Under the pieces are notes generated by a model. That model was not told the origin of the DNA, did not search any database, and saw only the letters and a list, made by a program, of their open reading frames with translations. A stretch of DNA of 42,654 bases. It comes from Ruminococcus sp. GTDB taxonomy: Bacteria > Bacillota > Clostridia > Oscillospirales > Acutalibacteraceae. The stretch lies in assembly GCA_017395925.1 (NCBI GenBank), contig JAFQNJ010000049.1:1-42654 (forward strand), given 5' to 3'. Below, in pieces: positions 1 through 7,535 of this stretch (position 1 is its first letter; the number at the start of each line of letters is the position of its first letter). Made by a program: the position numbers and the translations under genes.

Positions 1-235
1 GTCCCAGAATATCTTTCGCAAAGCCGATAAACTCTTCACCTTCAGGAGTAAGGCACATTCCCTTTGCACTTCTGTCAAAGATTGAAATACCAAGGTCAGC
101 TTCAAGTTCCTTTATGGAACGGCTTATATTAGGTGCCGCTATGAGCAAAACTTCGCTTGCTTTTCCAAGAGAACCTGCCTTTGCCACTTCTACTGCATAT
201 TTCATATGTAAAATATTCAAGCTCTCACCGTCCAA
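1..235 (-). CDS. LysR-family transcriptional regulator, N-terminal part (cut by window edge)
   Basis: The minus strand encodes the start of a LysR-type regulator and runs off the left edge of the window. The visible 78 or so residues form the winged helix-turn-helix: HMKYAVEVAKAGSLGKASE, then a recognition-helix region with PNISRSIKELE and the wing DRSAKGMCLTPEGEEF, all typical of LysR DNA-binding domains. A TTG at 235 has a GGAG 8 nt upstream (244-247). A second in-frame TTG at 220 would give the N-terminus MNILHMKYAVEV, which is the form I recall for many relatives, and also has a purine-rich stretch just upstream; the exact start is open. The gene is divergent from the ACT/metallo-beta-lactamase gene at 460, a common arrangement in which the regulator controls its neighbour. 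The effector domain is outside the window, so the ligand is unknown. Confidence 0.85.
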   Translation of the reverse strand, partial: MDGESLNILHMKYAVEVAKAGSLGKASEVLLIAAPNISRSIKELEADLGISIFDRSAKGMCLTPEGEEFIGFAKDILG

Positions 236-250
236 AATGAATTCTCCAAT

Positions 251-279
251 ATTATAACACATTTAAATACAATATTCAA
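251..279 (-). promoter_or_regulatory. Promoter of the LysR-family gene
   Basis: On the minus strand TTGAAT (274-279) and TATAAT (251-256) are separated by 17 bp, with TGT directly before the -10 giving an extended -10. Transcription would start about 5-10 nt before the GGAG ribosome binding site, giving a very short leader. Confidence 0.75.
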
Positions 280-300
280 TCTGCAAAGACATTGTAATAA

Positions 301-351
301 GCCTCTCCCAAGAGAAAGGCTGAAATGATATAGATCCCCATATCATTTCAG
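301..351. repeat. Paired hairpins in the divergent intergenic region, possible MITE-like element
   Basis: A perfect 12-bp inverted repeat CTGAAATGATAT (320-331) / ATATCATTTCAG (340-351) with an 8-nt loop follows directly after a second imperfect hairpin, GCCT (301-304) / AGGC (317-320), whose loop contains CTCTCCCAAGAG. The pair lies between the two divergent promoters and upstream of both, so it is not in either leader. Read on the minus strand it resembles the small interspersed palindromic repeats I recall from Faecalibacterium-like genomes (CCTTGGGAGAGGC-type cores). A LysR binding site is the alternative. Confidence 0.45.
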
Positions 352-384
352 GCAGAGACTGTCGCTTTTTACTTAGAAAATCGA

Positions 385-413
385 TTGAAGATTGCAATTC
401 AGTATGATATACT
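385..413 (+). promoter_or_regulatory. Promoter of the ACT/MBL gene
   Basis: TTGAAG (385-390) and TATACT (408-413) are spaced by exactly 17 bp. The promoter covers an in-frame TTG at 385, which argues that translation starts downstream at 460. Confidence 0.75.
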
Positions 414-459
414 AATAAAAACTGTCACAATCTACTTTTTTCAAATTCAGGTGAATAAA

Positions 460-1893
460 ATGAAAAAAACATACGCAACCTCTATGCCTAATCACATTGG
501 TGCTTTTTTGAAAGCAAGCAAATGTTTTTCGACTCTTGGCATTAACATAACCAGGGTAAGCTATGACAAAGCCATCGACTCACACATGCTGTTTTTGGAT
601 GTCGAGGGCACAAAAGAGCAACTGAAGCAAGCTGATATAGAACTTGAAAAAATCGGATATCTTCAGAACAACGCAAACAAATCCAGTATTGTTCTGATTG
701 AATTTCGTTTACCGGATGTACCGGGTAGTGTTACTGATGTATTGCAACTGATAAATGAATTCAACTTCAATATTTCATACATAAACTCACAAGAAAACGG
801 TAGCGATTATCAGTACTTCAAGATGGGTCTTTATGTAGAGGACAGCAACAAAATTACAGAGTTTATAGCTCAGGCTGAGAAGTTGTGCAAAGTAAGAGTT
901 ATTGACTACAACAGCAGCGAAAGAGTTTATGACAACAGTATCTTTTATACAGCATTCATCCACGGTCTTTCACAAATGCTTGACCTTAACGAATCTCAAA
1001 AAGATGGACTTTTGGTGTACTCTAATCTTGCTATGCAAACTCTTGACGAACAAGGTTTATCGCCTTACCGCACATTTGACAGTATCAGTAAATTTGCAGA
1101 GCTTCTGTCAAAATACAAAGGAGAGGAATTCTCACCAAGGATAACATCCCATAAAATCACAGAACACACAGAGATTATTCTTATCGAACCTCCTTGCGGT
1201 AGCAATACAGCGATTATTAAAAATGGTGACAAGTTGCTGTTTGTGGACAGCGGATATGCGTGTTACAAAGAAGAAATGCAAAAACTTTTCAAGTCAATCA
1301 TCCCTGATTTTGACAACGCAAGAAAAAGTGTGCTTGTTACCCACGCTGACGTAGACCACTGCGGTTTGCTTGATATATTTGATGAGATTATTACCAGCAA
1401 GAAATCTGCTGATTGCTTAAAAAACGAGTACAAAAAAGAAAACGGATTCAGAGAGGAAAACCCTCTACACAAGCCATATATAAACATATGCAAAATTCTC
1501 ACAGCATACAATCCACCAAATCCCGAAAAGTTAAAAACTCCTTGGCAAGACATAAAACTGCTCAGAGAACCTCTTACTCAGATTGGTTTCTTTGATTTTG
1601 CCGATTTACATTTTGAAGTTTATGAAGGCAAAGGCGGCCACCTGCCCGGTGAGATCGTTCTTATCGACTACGAGCACAGCATTGCTTTTACAGGCGATAT
1701 TTACATAAATATTCACGGTCTTACCGCACAACAAGCAGAGTACAATCAATACGCACCGATACTTATGACTTCGGTTGACACCGATCCTCAACTGTGCAAA
1801 GCAGAAAGAGAAGCTATCATCAGAAGACTCGGTATAGGTGATTGGAAAATTTTCGGCTCACATGGTGCCCAAAAAGATTATAGTGTAAAATAA
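460..1893 (+). CDS. Tandem ACT domain + metallo-beta-lactamase-fold protein
   Basis: A 477-residue fusion of unknown substrate. Residues about 3-70 and 75-148 look like two ACT domains, small beta-alpha-beta modules that usually bind amino acids; the second contains RLPDVPGSVTDVLQLINE, a typical ACT helix. After a linker, residues about 230-477 form a metallo-beta-lactamase fold: THADVDHCG (294-302) is the HxHxDH-type metal motif with Asp in the second position, GGHLPGE places a metal-binding His at 394, and FTGD supplies the bridging Asp at 413. A C-terminal GSHG may provide the last His. The ATG at 460 follows AGGTGA with 5 nt spacing; a longer frame from TTG at 385 would begin inside the promoter. 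It is divergent from a LysR gene and followed by a terminator, so it is monocistronic. An amino-acid-gated hydrolase is an inference from the domains only. Confidence 0.8.
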   Translation: MKKTYATSMPNHIGAFLKASKCFSTLGINITRVSYDKAIDSHMLFLDVEGTKEQLKQADIELEKIGYLQNNANKSSIVLIEFRLPDVPGSVTDVLQLINEFNFNISYINSQENGSDYQYFKMGLYVEDSNKITEFIAQAEKLCKVRVIDYNSSERVYDNSIFYTAFIHGLSQMLDLNESQKDGLLVYSNLAMQTLDEQGLSPYRTFDSISKFAELLSKYKGEEFSPRITSHKITEHTEIILIEPPCGSNTAIIKNGDKLLFVDSGYACYKEEMQKLFKSIIPDFDNARKSVLVTHADVDHCGLLDIFDEIITSKKSADCLKNEYKKENGFREENPLHKPYINICKILTAYNPPNPEKLKTPWQDIKLLREPLTQIGFFDFADLHFEVYEGKGGHLPGEIVLIDYEHSIAFTGDIYINIHGLTAQQAEYNQYAPILMTSVDTDPQLCKAEREAIIRRLGIGDWKIFGSHGAQKDYSVK

Positions 1894-1940
1894 AAAAGCG
1901 TTGCATTTAGGTTTTTTCCTTTATGCAACGCTTTTGCTTT
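1892..1940 (+). terminator. Bidirectional intrinsic terminator
   Basis: AAAAGCGTTGCAT pairs with ATGCAACGCTTTT across a 16-nt loop, with A and T tracts on both sides. It ends the ACT/MBL gene and could also serve the opposing kinase fragment. Confidence 0.85.
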
Positions 1941-1947
1941 TACAGTA

Positions 1948-2106
1948 TTAAAAAATAACTTTTACTGTAGTTCCTTTATTCACTTCGCTATCAAGCTTTA
2001 TTGTACCACCATGACAAGCTACTGCGTGTTTGACAATAGATAGTTCTAATCCTGTACCGCCTGACTCTTTAGAATGACTTTTATCAACCCGATAAAAACG
2101 CTCGGG
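1948..2106 (-). pseudogene. Histidine kinase remnant (C-terminal ATPase end only)
   Basis: Minus-strand translation from 2106 gives PERFYRVDKSHSKESGGTG, followed by LELSIVKHAVACHGGTIKL and ending KGTTVKVIF with a stop at 1948-1950. This is the F and G2 box end of a PhoR/WalK-type HATPase_c domain (usual forms RFYRVDKSHS and GGTGLGLSIVK). The frame has a stop one codon upstream of PER, so no N-terminal sensor, HisKA or N box remains. The second Gly of the usual GTGLGLS is Glu here. I read it as a leftover of a deleted two-component gene. The junction lies near 2107. Confidence 0.8.
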
Positions 2107-2164
2107 TTGCTACTATGCCCAAAAAGACGTGCGTATAACAGCACAAAGTGAGTTTGTCATATGC

Positions 2165-2668
2165 TTATGCGATCTGGGTAATTACTAGATGTGCAGATAC
2201 AGGTCTTGTTCCCCCTGCGAGGGGTGTGATTGTCAGCGCCGCATTGCCTGCAGGGTTTCGCACTGTCAACACCGAATCAACTGCAGTAGTTGTCACAATA
2301 GCCATACCTACAATTTGTGATGCACCTGCGGCTCTGCCAAATACAGTATATGCCAAATCCTCGCCGTCGAGCGTTAGCATTAACTGACCCGCCTCATCTA
2401 CGCTTACCTCAAAGAATATCTGATAAGTTCCGATCTGAGACAGATTGAAGGAATCCGCTCCAAGTCTGGAGATATCGGCTCCGCTGTTGGGACCGTCCTG
2501 TGGGAAACTGACGTCAGTTCCCGGAGCTACTGTTGCCGCGTTATCAGGTGGCATCAATGCATAAAAATCAGCATAGTTTAGTACGCCGCCTGCAGGACCC
2601 TGAGGACCGACGGGACCTGTTTTGCCAAGGTCTATTTCATAATATTCTGTCTTGTATTGAAGAGTCAC
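2165..2668 (-). CDS. Short collagen-like protein with BclA-type C-terminal domain
   Basis: A 167-residue protein. The N-terminus is hydrophilic (YKTEYYEIDLGKT), followed by a tiny collagen-like stretch GPVGPQGPAGG (about three Gly-X-Y triplets), a Pro/Asp-rich linker, and a ~120-residue beta-rich C-terminus (SFNLSQIGTYQIFFEVSV, LMLTLDGEDLAYTVFG, LTVRNPAGNAALTIT). That architecture matches BclA-like exosporium/spore-surface glycoproteins, whose C-terminal jelly roll trimerises. The start is uncertain: the GTG at 2668 has no good Shine-Dalgarno, a TATAAT lies only 6 nt upstream of it, and a stop lies in frame 3 codons before it, so the N-terminus may be truncated. It directly adjoins the broken kinase gene. 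A spore-coat or cell-surface role is inferred from the family. Confidence 0.6.
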   Translation of the reverse strand: MTLQYKTEYYEIDLGKTGPVGPQGPAGGVLNYADFYALMPPDNAATVAPGTDVSFPQDGPNSGADISRLGADSFNLSQIGTYQIFFEVSVDEAGQLMLTLDGEDLAYTVFGRAAGASQIVGMAIVTTTAVDSVLTVRNPAGNAALTITPLAGGTRPVSAHLVITQIA

Positions 2669-2815
2669 TTGGAATTATACTTTTCTATTCACTGTATCTT
2701 AAAAACTATATTTTTCTTGTATTCAAAACATCTCGCAATTATAGCCACACATTCATCTATTATTGCTACGACCCACGATATACACGGAAAAATTTTTAAA
2801 CCACTTTTGTTATTA

Positions 2816-2844
2816 TTGAAAACAATCATAATTTATGCTACACT
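2816..2844 (+). promoter_or_regulatory. Promoter of the membrane protein gene at 2897
   Basis: TTGAAA (2816-2821), 17 bp, TACACT (2839-2844), about 50 nt before the start codon. The rest of 2669-2896 is AT-rich and holds nothing else I recognise. Confidence 0.65.
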
Positions 2845-2896
2845 TAATTTATCAGATCATCATTCTATATTTTCATAACAGAAACGAGTGTTACTT

Positions 2897-3769
2897 ATGA
2901 AAAAGGTCGGAAAAACCATATTGACTGTAATAAGCGGTCTCTCTGTTGCAAGTTTGATATTCTGGACAGCACAGTATTATCTTGGTGCTTTGTCACATCT
3001 TTACTATAGTCGGGATGTTGTAGTCAGCGTATATCTCTTTATCGGCATCTCTGTCCTTTCACTTGCGGTTTTTACGGCTATTGTAATTATGATGTACAGA
3101 TGTAAAAAAGTAATCAGTATTATCTGTGCAATCCTGCTTATATTATTTATACCTGCCGCTCTTTTAGGTTCGTTTATTGATATGCTTGCTTTGGGTATTT
3201 CAGGTCCTAACGGATGCTCACACACTACGGATATAGAGAATTACGGAAAATATGATGATAATATGTCAATTTCCTACTTTCCTGATTCCATCACCGAAGA
3301 TATGACCGTGGTTGATTTTTCATATTACTACAAATATGTAGATATCTCTCATACAGATTTATTCCTTGAAGTACGATTCAACAACAAGGAAACAATGGAT
3401 AAATACTTAACAACAGCAAAAAGTGCTTTTTCTAAAAACGGAACTCTGACATATCAGAATCCCTATAATCCCATATACACAGACATAATTGAAAACACAT
3501 GGGTATCATTATCCGCCAATGACGGATACCTGGCATCTTATATTGAATTTGGTAATTTTGATTCTTACAAATATGTTGATATGAACTACAGCTCAATTTC
3601 CTACTCTTATGAGGAGCTTACAATAATCTATAACTACACATATATCGCAAGCGATATAGAGGTAGGTAACAATCCCGATGATGGCGAATACTATCCAAAA
3701 TTTCTTGAACGATTCAACGTAGAGTGGAATCCTGAAAACACTTTTAAATATGAATATATTGAGGAATAG
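2897..3769 (+). CDS. Hypothetical membrane protein, three N-terminal transmembrane segments
   Basis: A 290-residue protein I do not recognise. Three hydrophobic segments lie at roughly residues 7-28, 42-65 and 73-98 (for example ILTVISGLSVASLIFWTA, VYLFIGISVLSLAVFTAIVI, ISIICAILLILFIPAALLG). After them comes a ~190-residue polar domain rich in Tyr, Asp and Asn. It probably lies outside the cell: with a positively charged N-terminus (KKVGK) inside, three crossings place the C-terminus outside. The ATG at 2897 is preferred over the GTG at 2888 because the sequence then begins MKKVGK. The ribosome binding site is weak (GAG at 2886-2888). The gene has its own promoter and terminator, so it is a single-gene unit. 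Low GC compared with the his and pyr operons marks it as accessory. Confidence 0.65.
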   Translation: MKKVGKTILTVISGLSVASLIFWTAQYYLGALSHLYYSRDVVVSVYLFIGISVLSLAVFTAIVIMMYRCKKVISIICAILLILFIPAALLGSFIDMLALGISGPNGCSHTTDIENYGKYDDNMSISYFPDSITEDMTVVDFSYYYKYVDISHTDLFLEVRFNNKETMDKYLTTAKSAFSKNGTLTYQNPYNPIYTDIIENTWVSLSANDGYLASYIEFGNFDSYKYVDMNYSSISYSYEELTIIYNYTYIASDIEVGNNPDDGEYYPKFLERFNVEWNPENTFKYEYIEE

Positions 3770-3812
3770 TTTTACTTTTGCAAGCATAAAATATCCGAAA
3801 AAGTATACTGAA

Positions 3813-3862
3813 AAAATCCCCTTGCCGCAGTTCACCTATAATCTGCAACAGGGGATTTTATT
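3813..3862 (+). terminator. Intrinsic terminator
   Basis: AAAATCCCCTTG..GCAG pairs with CTGC..CAGGGGATTTT, with a small internal mismatch and a T-rich tail. It lies about 45 nt after the stop of the membrane protein gene. Confidence 0.75.
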
Positions 3863-3888
3863 ATTTGCGTATAACGCATCCTTCAATA

Positions 3889-3917
3889 TTGCTTTCGCAA
3901 GGTATGTGTGGTAATAT
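3889..3917 (+). promoter_or_regulatory. Promoter of the zinc-ribbon/TPR gene
   Basis: TTGCTT (3889-3894), 17 bp, TAATAT (3912-3917), about 45 nt before the ATG at 3963. A small palindrome TGCGTATAACGCA lies just upstream of the -35 (about 3866-3878). Confidence 0.5.
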
Positions 3918-3962
3918 TATGTCAGGATTTGTCACATTCAAACAGATAAAGAAGGTTATGCT

Positions 3963-4583
3963 ATGTCTTTAGTTCCTGCTAAATGCACCCAGTGCGGTGC
4001 AAATCTTATAGTTGACAACACAAAGGATGCCGCTGTATGCGAGCATTGCGGTACTGCTTTTATCATTGAGAAGGCAATTAATAATTTCACCCTGACAGGC
4101 AACCAAAGCATTATAATAAACTCCGCCGTAATCAATGTGCAAAGTACTGCACCATCTCAAGATAGTGCAGCTAACACCCCCTCTGCAGAAAAACTTCTGC
4201 TTCGTGCTGAGGAGTTTGAGCAGTCGGGAGATTTTTCACGCGCACTTGAATACTATAACAAAGTGTTGGATTTAAACCCCTCGGACAGCACTGCGAAAGA
4301 CGCTGTTGACCGAATAAACAACCGTGTTATTGCTGAAATCACCCTAACCCCTTTCGGAAGTTCAAAGAGCACCCTGACTCTTACACGAAGTGAACTGATA
4401 CACGTAACCAAAAAGGGACGGTTCGTCTACCCCACAAAAGCTATTACATCTGTAAACCGACAGTACGCATTGCTTTCGGTAACTTTATCTTCACAGACAA
4501 AGCCTCTGGAGTTTCCCGTGGGAAAACCTGTACCCGCCAAAGTTATGGAAACCGCGCTGATTAAGGTGATTAACGAAAGGTAA
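3963..4583 (+). CDS. Zinc-ribbon and TPR protein of unknown function
   Basis: A 206-residue soluble protein. Residues 8-34 hold a zinc ribbon (CTQCG and CEHCG). There follows a low-complexity linker, then about residues 75-112 form one or two TPR-like helices (AEEFEQSGDFSRALEYYNKV, then LDLNPSDSTAKDAVDRI). Residues about 120-206 are beta-rich and could be a PH-like or small barrel domain (ITLTPFGSSKSTLTLTRSEL). GAAGG at 3951-3955 sits 7 nt before the ATG. There is no signal peptide, so it is cytoplasmic. Zinc-ribbon/TPR proteins of this build recur in Clostridia, often near membrane or stress genes; here it precedes a YwaF-like membrane protein. No enzymatic motif is seen. Confidence 0.65.
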   Translation: MSLVPAKCTQCGANLIVDNTKDAAVCEHCGTAFIIEKAINNFTLTGNQSIIINSAVINVQSTAPSQDSAANTPSAEKLLLRAEEFEQSGDFSRALEYYNKVLDLNPSDSTAKDAVDRINNRVIAEITLTPFGSSKSTLTLTRSELIHVTKKGRFVYPTKAITSVNRQYALLSVTLSSQTKPLEFPVGKPVPAKVMETALIKVINER

Positions 4584-4649
4584 GCTTTGCTCGGTGTGAA
4601 AAATTCCTACATACTGACAGCATAATATAAATTGCAAAGGATGATTTAT

Positions 4650-5441
4650 TTGATAGAGATTCTTAGAGAATTCTTCGGTGTCGGCGGATATACCCGCGAA
4701 CCTGAAGGCTATATGTCAGCCGAGCATCTGATATTTGTATCGTCCCTTATGGTGCTGATGATAGCCGCGGCGGTATTCTTGGGAATCAGAAACAGAAACA
4801 GAGATTACAAAGAGAAGAATCGTGTCATCACCCGGGCGGCACTTCTCATTGACAGCTTTGAAGTTTTCAAAATTGTTATGATGTGCATCATCAATAACGA
4901 TCCTATGAAATGGATTTACGAGCTGCCCCTTTTTCTGTGCAGTATTCAGCTCATCGCCCTGCCCCTTGCCGCTTTCTCTAAAGGCAGAATCAAAGAGGCG
5001 TCCCTTGACTTTGTATCTATATTCGGATTGCTGGGCGCAGTTCTCGGCACCTACGCCGCAGGTCAGAACTACGCCAGTTACCCTGTGCTTTCTTTTGACA
5101 ATGTGATATCGGGTATCACCCACTCAATCTCGGGCTTTGCCGCCCTCTACATCTTCATCTCGGGCATGGCAAGCATGAAAAAGAAGAATATGCCCATCAC
5201 CTTCTCCATTCTGCTTTCCTTCTGCGGTGCGGCATATCTTGCAAACATTCTGATTGATTACAACTATATGTTCCTTATGCGGGGTGACGGCACACCCTAC
5301 GACATTGTCTATAATCTTGTGAACGGTAATCCCATTCTCTATCCCCTTTTTGTTGTGCTGCTGTTTATAGTTTACATAGCCCTTTTCTACGCCGTATACT
5401 TCCTTGTCTCTGCAAAAAGCAAAAAGAAACAGAACAAATAA
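4650..5441 (+). CDS. YwaF/TMEM164-like integral membrane protein
   Basis: A 263-residue protein with about seven hydrophobic helices, including LIFVSSLMVLMIAAAVFLG, FVSIFGLLGAVLGTYAAG and LYPLFVVLLFIVYIALFYAV. Length, helix number and conserved polar patches (W/YELPLFLCSIQL and the ITHSISGFAALYIF region with a membrane His) match the bacterial YwaF family (TIGR02206), related to eukaryotic TMEM164. TMEM164 has been described as an acyltransferase; whether that holds for bacterial members is not established. A TTG at 4650 is chosen because AAAGGATGA ends 5 nt before it. The ATG at 4641 would overlap that ribosome binding site. The gene follows the zinc-ribbon/TPR gene by 66 nt with no terminator between them, so the two may be co-transcribed. 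Confidence 0.7.
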   Translation: MIEILREFFGVGGYTREPEGYMSAEHLIFVSSLMVLMIAAAVFLGIRNRNRDYKEKNRVITRAALLIDSFEVFKIVMMCIINNDPMKWIYELPLFLCSIQLIALPLAAFSKGRIKEASLDFVSIFGLLGAVLGTYAAGQNYASYPVLSFDNVISGITHSISGFAALYIFISGMASMKKKNMPITFSILLSFCGAAYLANILIDYNYMFLMRGDGTPYDIVYNLVNGNPILYPLFVVLLFIVYIALFYAVYFLVSAKSKKKQNK

Positions 5442-5445
5442 AAAC

Positions 5446-5485
5446 TGCCCCGCAATATGCATCAGCATACTACGGGGCATTAATT
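5446..5485 (+). terminator. Intrinsic terminator between convergent genes
   Basis: TGCCCCG..TATGC (5446-5460) pairs with GCATA..CGGGGCA (5465-5479), followed by TTAATTTT. It ends the plus-strand membrane protein gene and may also serve the opposing TPM gene, whose stop is at 5551. The remaining 70 nt hold nothing recognisable. Confidence 0.75.
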
Positions 5486-5550
5486 TTAAAGTTTATTATT
5501 CTTATTCGGAATATTGTTCTGTTGACTAAACAACCTTTTCAGAAGATATA

Positions 5551-6318
5551 TCAGAAACTTCCGCCGCCCTTTGAGGCACCGCCGCCGGATGAAAAGCTTC
5601 GTCCGTTGCTGCTACTATTGCTCTGGGGCTTCACAACTCTGCTGACATTACGATAGAGGAAAATATTCCTGTTTTCCGTGAGTTTGAAACTGCCGTCAAC
5701 CACGTAATCACGGGCATCAGCCTTACTTCTCACAGATTTAAGCTGTCCCTTCATCACCGCAGTTACAATAAATGCAAGCACAATACCAATGGCAAGTGCC
5801 ACAAAGAAGCTGATGCAAAAGCTGAAGGGCTCGGTGTAGGGCTTTCCGTTTTCAGCCATTTCGAAGAGTTCATCGCAACCGTCGATGAATGCACTGAAAG
5901 CATCATAATACTCGCCCTCGGAAAGAAGTGGTTCAAACTTGTCGGCAAGGTAATTGAAGCCGTCTTCATTAACAGCCTTGTGAGCAAGACCTCTGCCGTA
6001 ATACTCCCACTTGCGACTGCCCATATCCACCAGAAGAATGCAGGCATTATCGCTGTCTTCGTATGAAAGCTCGCCGTAGAGTTCCTCGGCGTAGTCGCCG
6101 TCTCCGTCAGCTTCACCTTCTTCTGTTGTGAAAATGACCACATCACAGGAATACTTTTCGCTTATCTCTGCCAGTTGCTTTGAAATTTCGGTATTCTCCG
6201 TGGAGGAAAGAAGCTCTGCGTTATCCACAAGCAAGGTTGTGGACATTGCCGATGCACTCATACAAAGCGGCAGAGAAAGCATCAGTAACGCAAGGATAAT
6301 TGACAATACTTTTTTCAT
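5551..6318 (-). CDS. ydjH: TPM-domain membrane protein, YdjH-like
   Basis: A 255-residue exported protein. Residues 1-24 are a signal peptide (MKKVLSIILALLMLSLPLC). Residues about 30-165 form a TPM domain (family of Arabidopsis TLP18.3 and B. subtilis YdjH), with NAELLSSTENTEISKQLAEI, SCDVVIFTT and SRKWEYYGRGLA. A membrane helix follows at about 180-207, then a short cytoplasmic stretch that ends in a Ser/Gly tail (SSGGGASKGGGSF), as is usual for this family. The ATG at 6318 has GGAGGTGG upstream; a longer frame to 6447 would overlap the preceding gene. It lies 13 nt after the YdjG-like gene, clearly the same transcript. In B. subtilis YdjH works with YdjG and YdjI at the membrane in the PspA/YdjF envelope-stress group. 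That role here is inferred. Confidence 0.78.
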   Translation of the reverse strand: MKKVLSIILALLMLSLPLCMSASAMSTTLLVDNAELLSSTENTEISKQLAEISEKYSCDVVIFTTEEGEADGDGDYAEELYGELSYEDSDNACILLVDMGSRKWEYYGRGLAHKAVNEDGFNYLADKFEPLLSEGEYYDAFSAFIDGCDELFEMAENGKPYTEPFSFCISFFVALAIGIVLAFIVTAVMKGQLKSVRSKADARDYVVDGSFKLTENRNIFLYRNVSRVVKPQSNSSSNGRSFSSGGGASKGGGSF

Positions 6319-6331
6319 CTCAGCCACCTCC

Positions 6332-7420
6332 TCAACTAAGCAGATAAATGATATACATCGCCGCAAACGAAACGGCAGATGCAACTGCACCGATACCGAA
6401 GAACCATCTGAAGAAAGCACCCTTATCCATGGGAAGGTCACCCACAAACTTGCCTGTCTGTCCGTTCATGGCAAAGGTATATTTTTTGCCGTTGTAGGTG
6501 GTGTTGAGAAGCCACACGGGATAGAGAGCATACTTTGCCTCAGAATTCTTGAGGGCAACGCTTGAGGATTCTGTGGTCACGGTGGCAAAGCCTGTGACAG
6601 TCTGTCTGAAAGCCTCCTCTGCAGAGAATTTGATTCTCTGATTTGCTCTCTCTATACTGCTCTCGGCATCAACGTCGTATCTGTCAGCAAGGTAACCTGC
6701 CAGGTATGCTGTCTGGAAATCCACAGCCTCCTTGAAATCGAAGGGCTCGATGGACTCCATCAGGGTATCGTCCATCTTCTCGCTGCCGTCTACGGGAACC
6801 TGTGCAAAGCCTATCTCGCCGCCACGGATAGCCGCATAGTGGCTGGTTTCGGTATAGATATACTTTGAGTCGCTCCATGTGCGGCTTCTGGTTGCCTTGT
6901 ATCTGATGTGAGAGTCGGTATCTGCACCGAACAGCCAAACAGGTACATACACACCCTTGATTTCATCAATATGATTCTGGTCCTTGAAGAGCTTGGGAAG
7001 CAGAGTCTTTCCTTTGATATGACTCAGGTACTTCTCCTTTGCCGCTTTCTTATCCAGCTTGAAGGGGATAACATAATCAGGCTTCAGCATTCCCGAAACC
7101 TTACCCATCATTACAACAGGGTTGTCACAGTAAGGACAGGAAGTCGCCGCGGTGGTGCTGTCACATACTATCTCACCTCCGCAGGACTGGCACACATAAG
7201 AGGCAAGATTCTCATCCTCTCCCTCTGACCACTCTGTGCCGGGGGTGGTATCCCATGTCATATCGTCTGTGGGCTCATTTTTAAGAGCATCATCGTATTC
7301 TTTTAAAACATCCATCTCGAACTCCGTGTCACAGTAGGGACACTTCATCTTCTGGACAGTTGTATTGAATTCAATGGCGCCGCCGCAACAGGGACATTTA
7401 TATTCCTGAAGAACTGCCAT
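6332..7420 (-). CDS. ydjG: Double zinc-ribbon, C-terminally membrane-anchored protein, YdjG-like
   Basis: A 362-residue protein. Residues about 9-35 hold a first TFIIB-type zinc ribbon (CPCCGG..CPYC) and residues about 77-100 a second (CQSCGG..CPYC). A mixed alpha/beta core follows (KPDYVIPFKLDKKAAKE, KGVYVPVWLFGAD, YPVWLLNTTYNGKKYTFAMN). The last ~25 residues are a single hydrophobic helix (IGAVASAVSFAAMYIIYLLS), giving a tail-anchored topology. The ATG at 7420 has GGAGTG upstream. The layout matches B. subtilis YdjG, which with YdjH forms a membrane complex that engages the SPFH protein YdjI and PspA. The next gene (YdjH-like) starts 13 nt after the stop. A hairpin at 7460-7497 separates this pair from the YdjI-like gene. 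Confidence 0.78.
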   Translation of the reverse strand: MAVLQEYKCPCCGGAIEFNTTVQKMKCPYCDTEFEMDVLKEYDDALKNEPTDDMTWDTTPGTEWSEGEDENLASYVCQSCGGEIVCDSTTAATSCPYCDNPVVMMGKVSGMLKPDYVIPFKLDKKAAKEKYLSHIKGKTLLPKLFKDQNHIDEIKGVYVPVWLFGADTDSHIRYKATRSRTWSDSKYIYTETSHYAAIRGGEIGFAQVPVDGSEKMDDTLMESIEPFDFKEAVDFQTAYLAGYLADRYDVDAESSIERANQRIKFSAEEAFRQTVTGFATVTTESSSVALKNSEAKYALYPVWLLNTTYNGKKYTFAMNGQTGKFVGDLPMDKGAFFRWFFGIGAVASAVSFAAMYIIYLLS

Positions 7421-7459
7421 ACAAATCACTCCTTTATAGGTAATACATAAGCATCCTTC

Positions 7460-7500
7460 AAAATAACACCTTCCATTTAAACAGAAGGTGTTATTTTTTT
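7460..7500 (-). terminator. Terminator or attenuator between the YdjI- and YdjG-like genes
   Basis: AAAATAACACCTTC (7460-7473) pairs perfectly with GAAGGTGTTATTTT (7484-7497). On the minus strand the stem itself ends in TTATTTT, so it can terminate transcription coming from the YdjI-like gene. I see no convincing promoter between it and the YdjG-like gene, so partial read-through is likely. Confidence 0.75.
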
Positions 7501-7535
7501 GGTAAAGCTATTTGTTGTTAAGTCAAAATTAATTA

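Noticed and set aside
301..372. Riboswitch for the ACT/MBL gene
   Set aside because: The hairpins lie upstream of the promoter at 385-413 and so are not in its transcript.
385..459. N-terminal extension of the ACT/MBL protein from a TTG at 385
   Set aside because: The extension lies on top of a well-formed promoter (-35 at 385, -10 at 408) and has no ribosome binding site, whereas the ATG at 460 has AGGTGA at good spacing.
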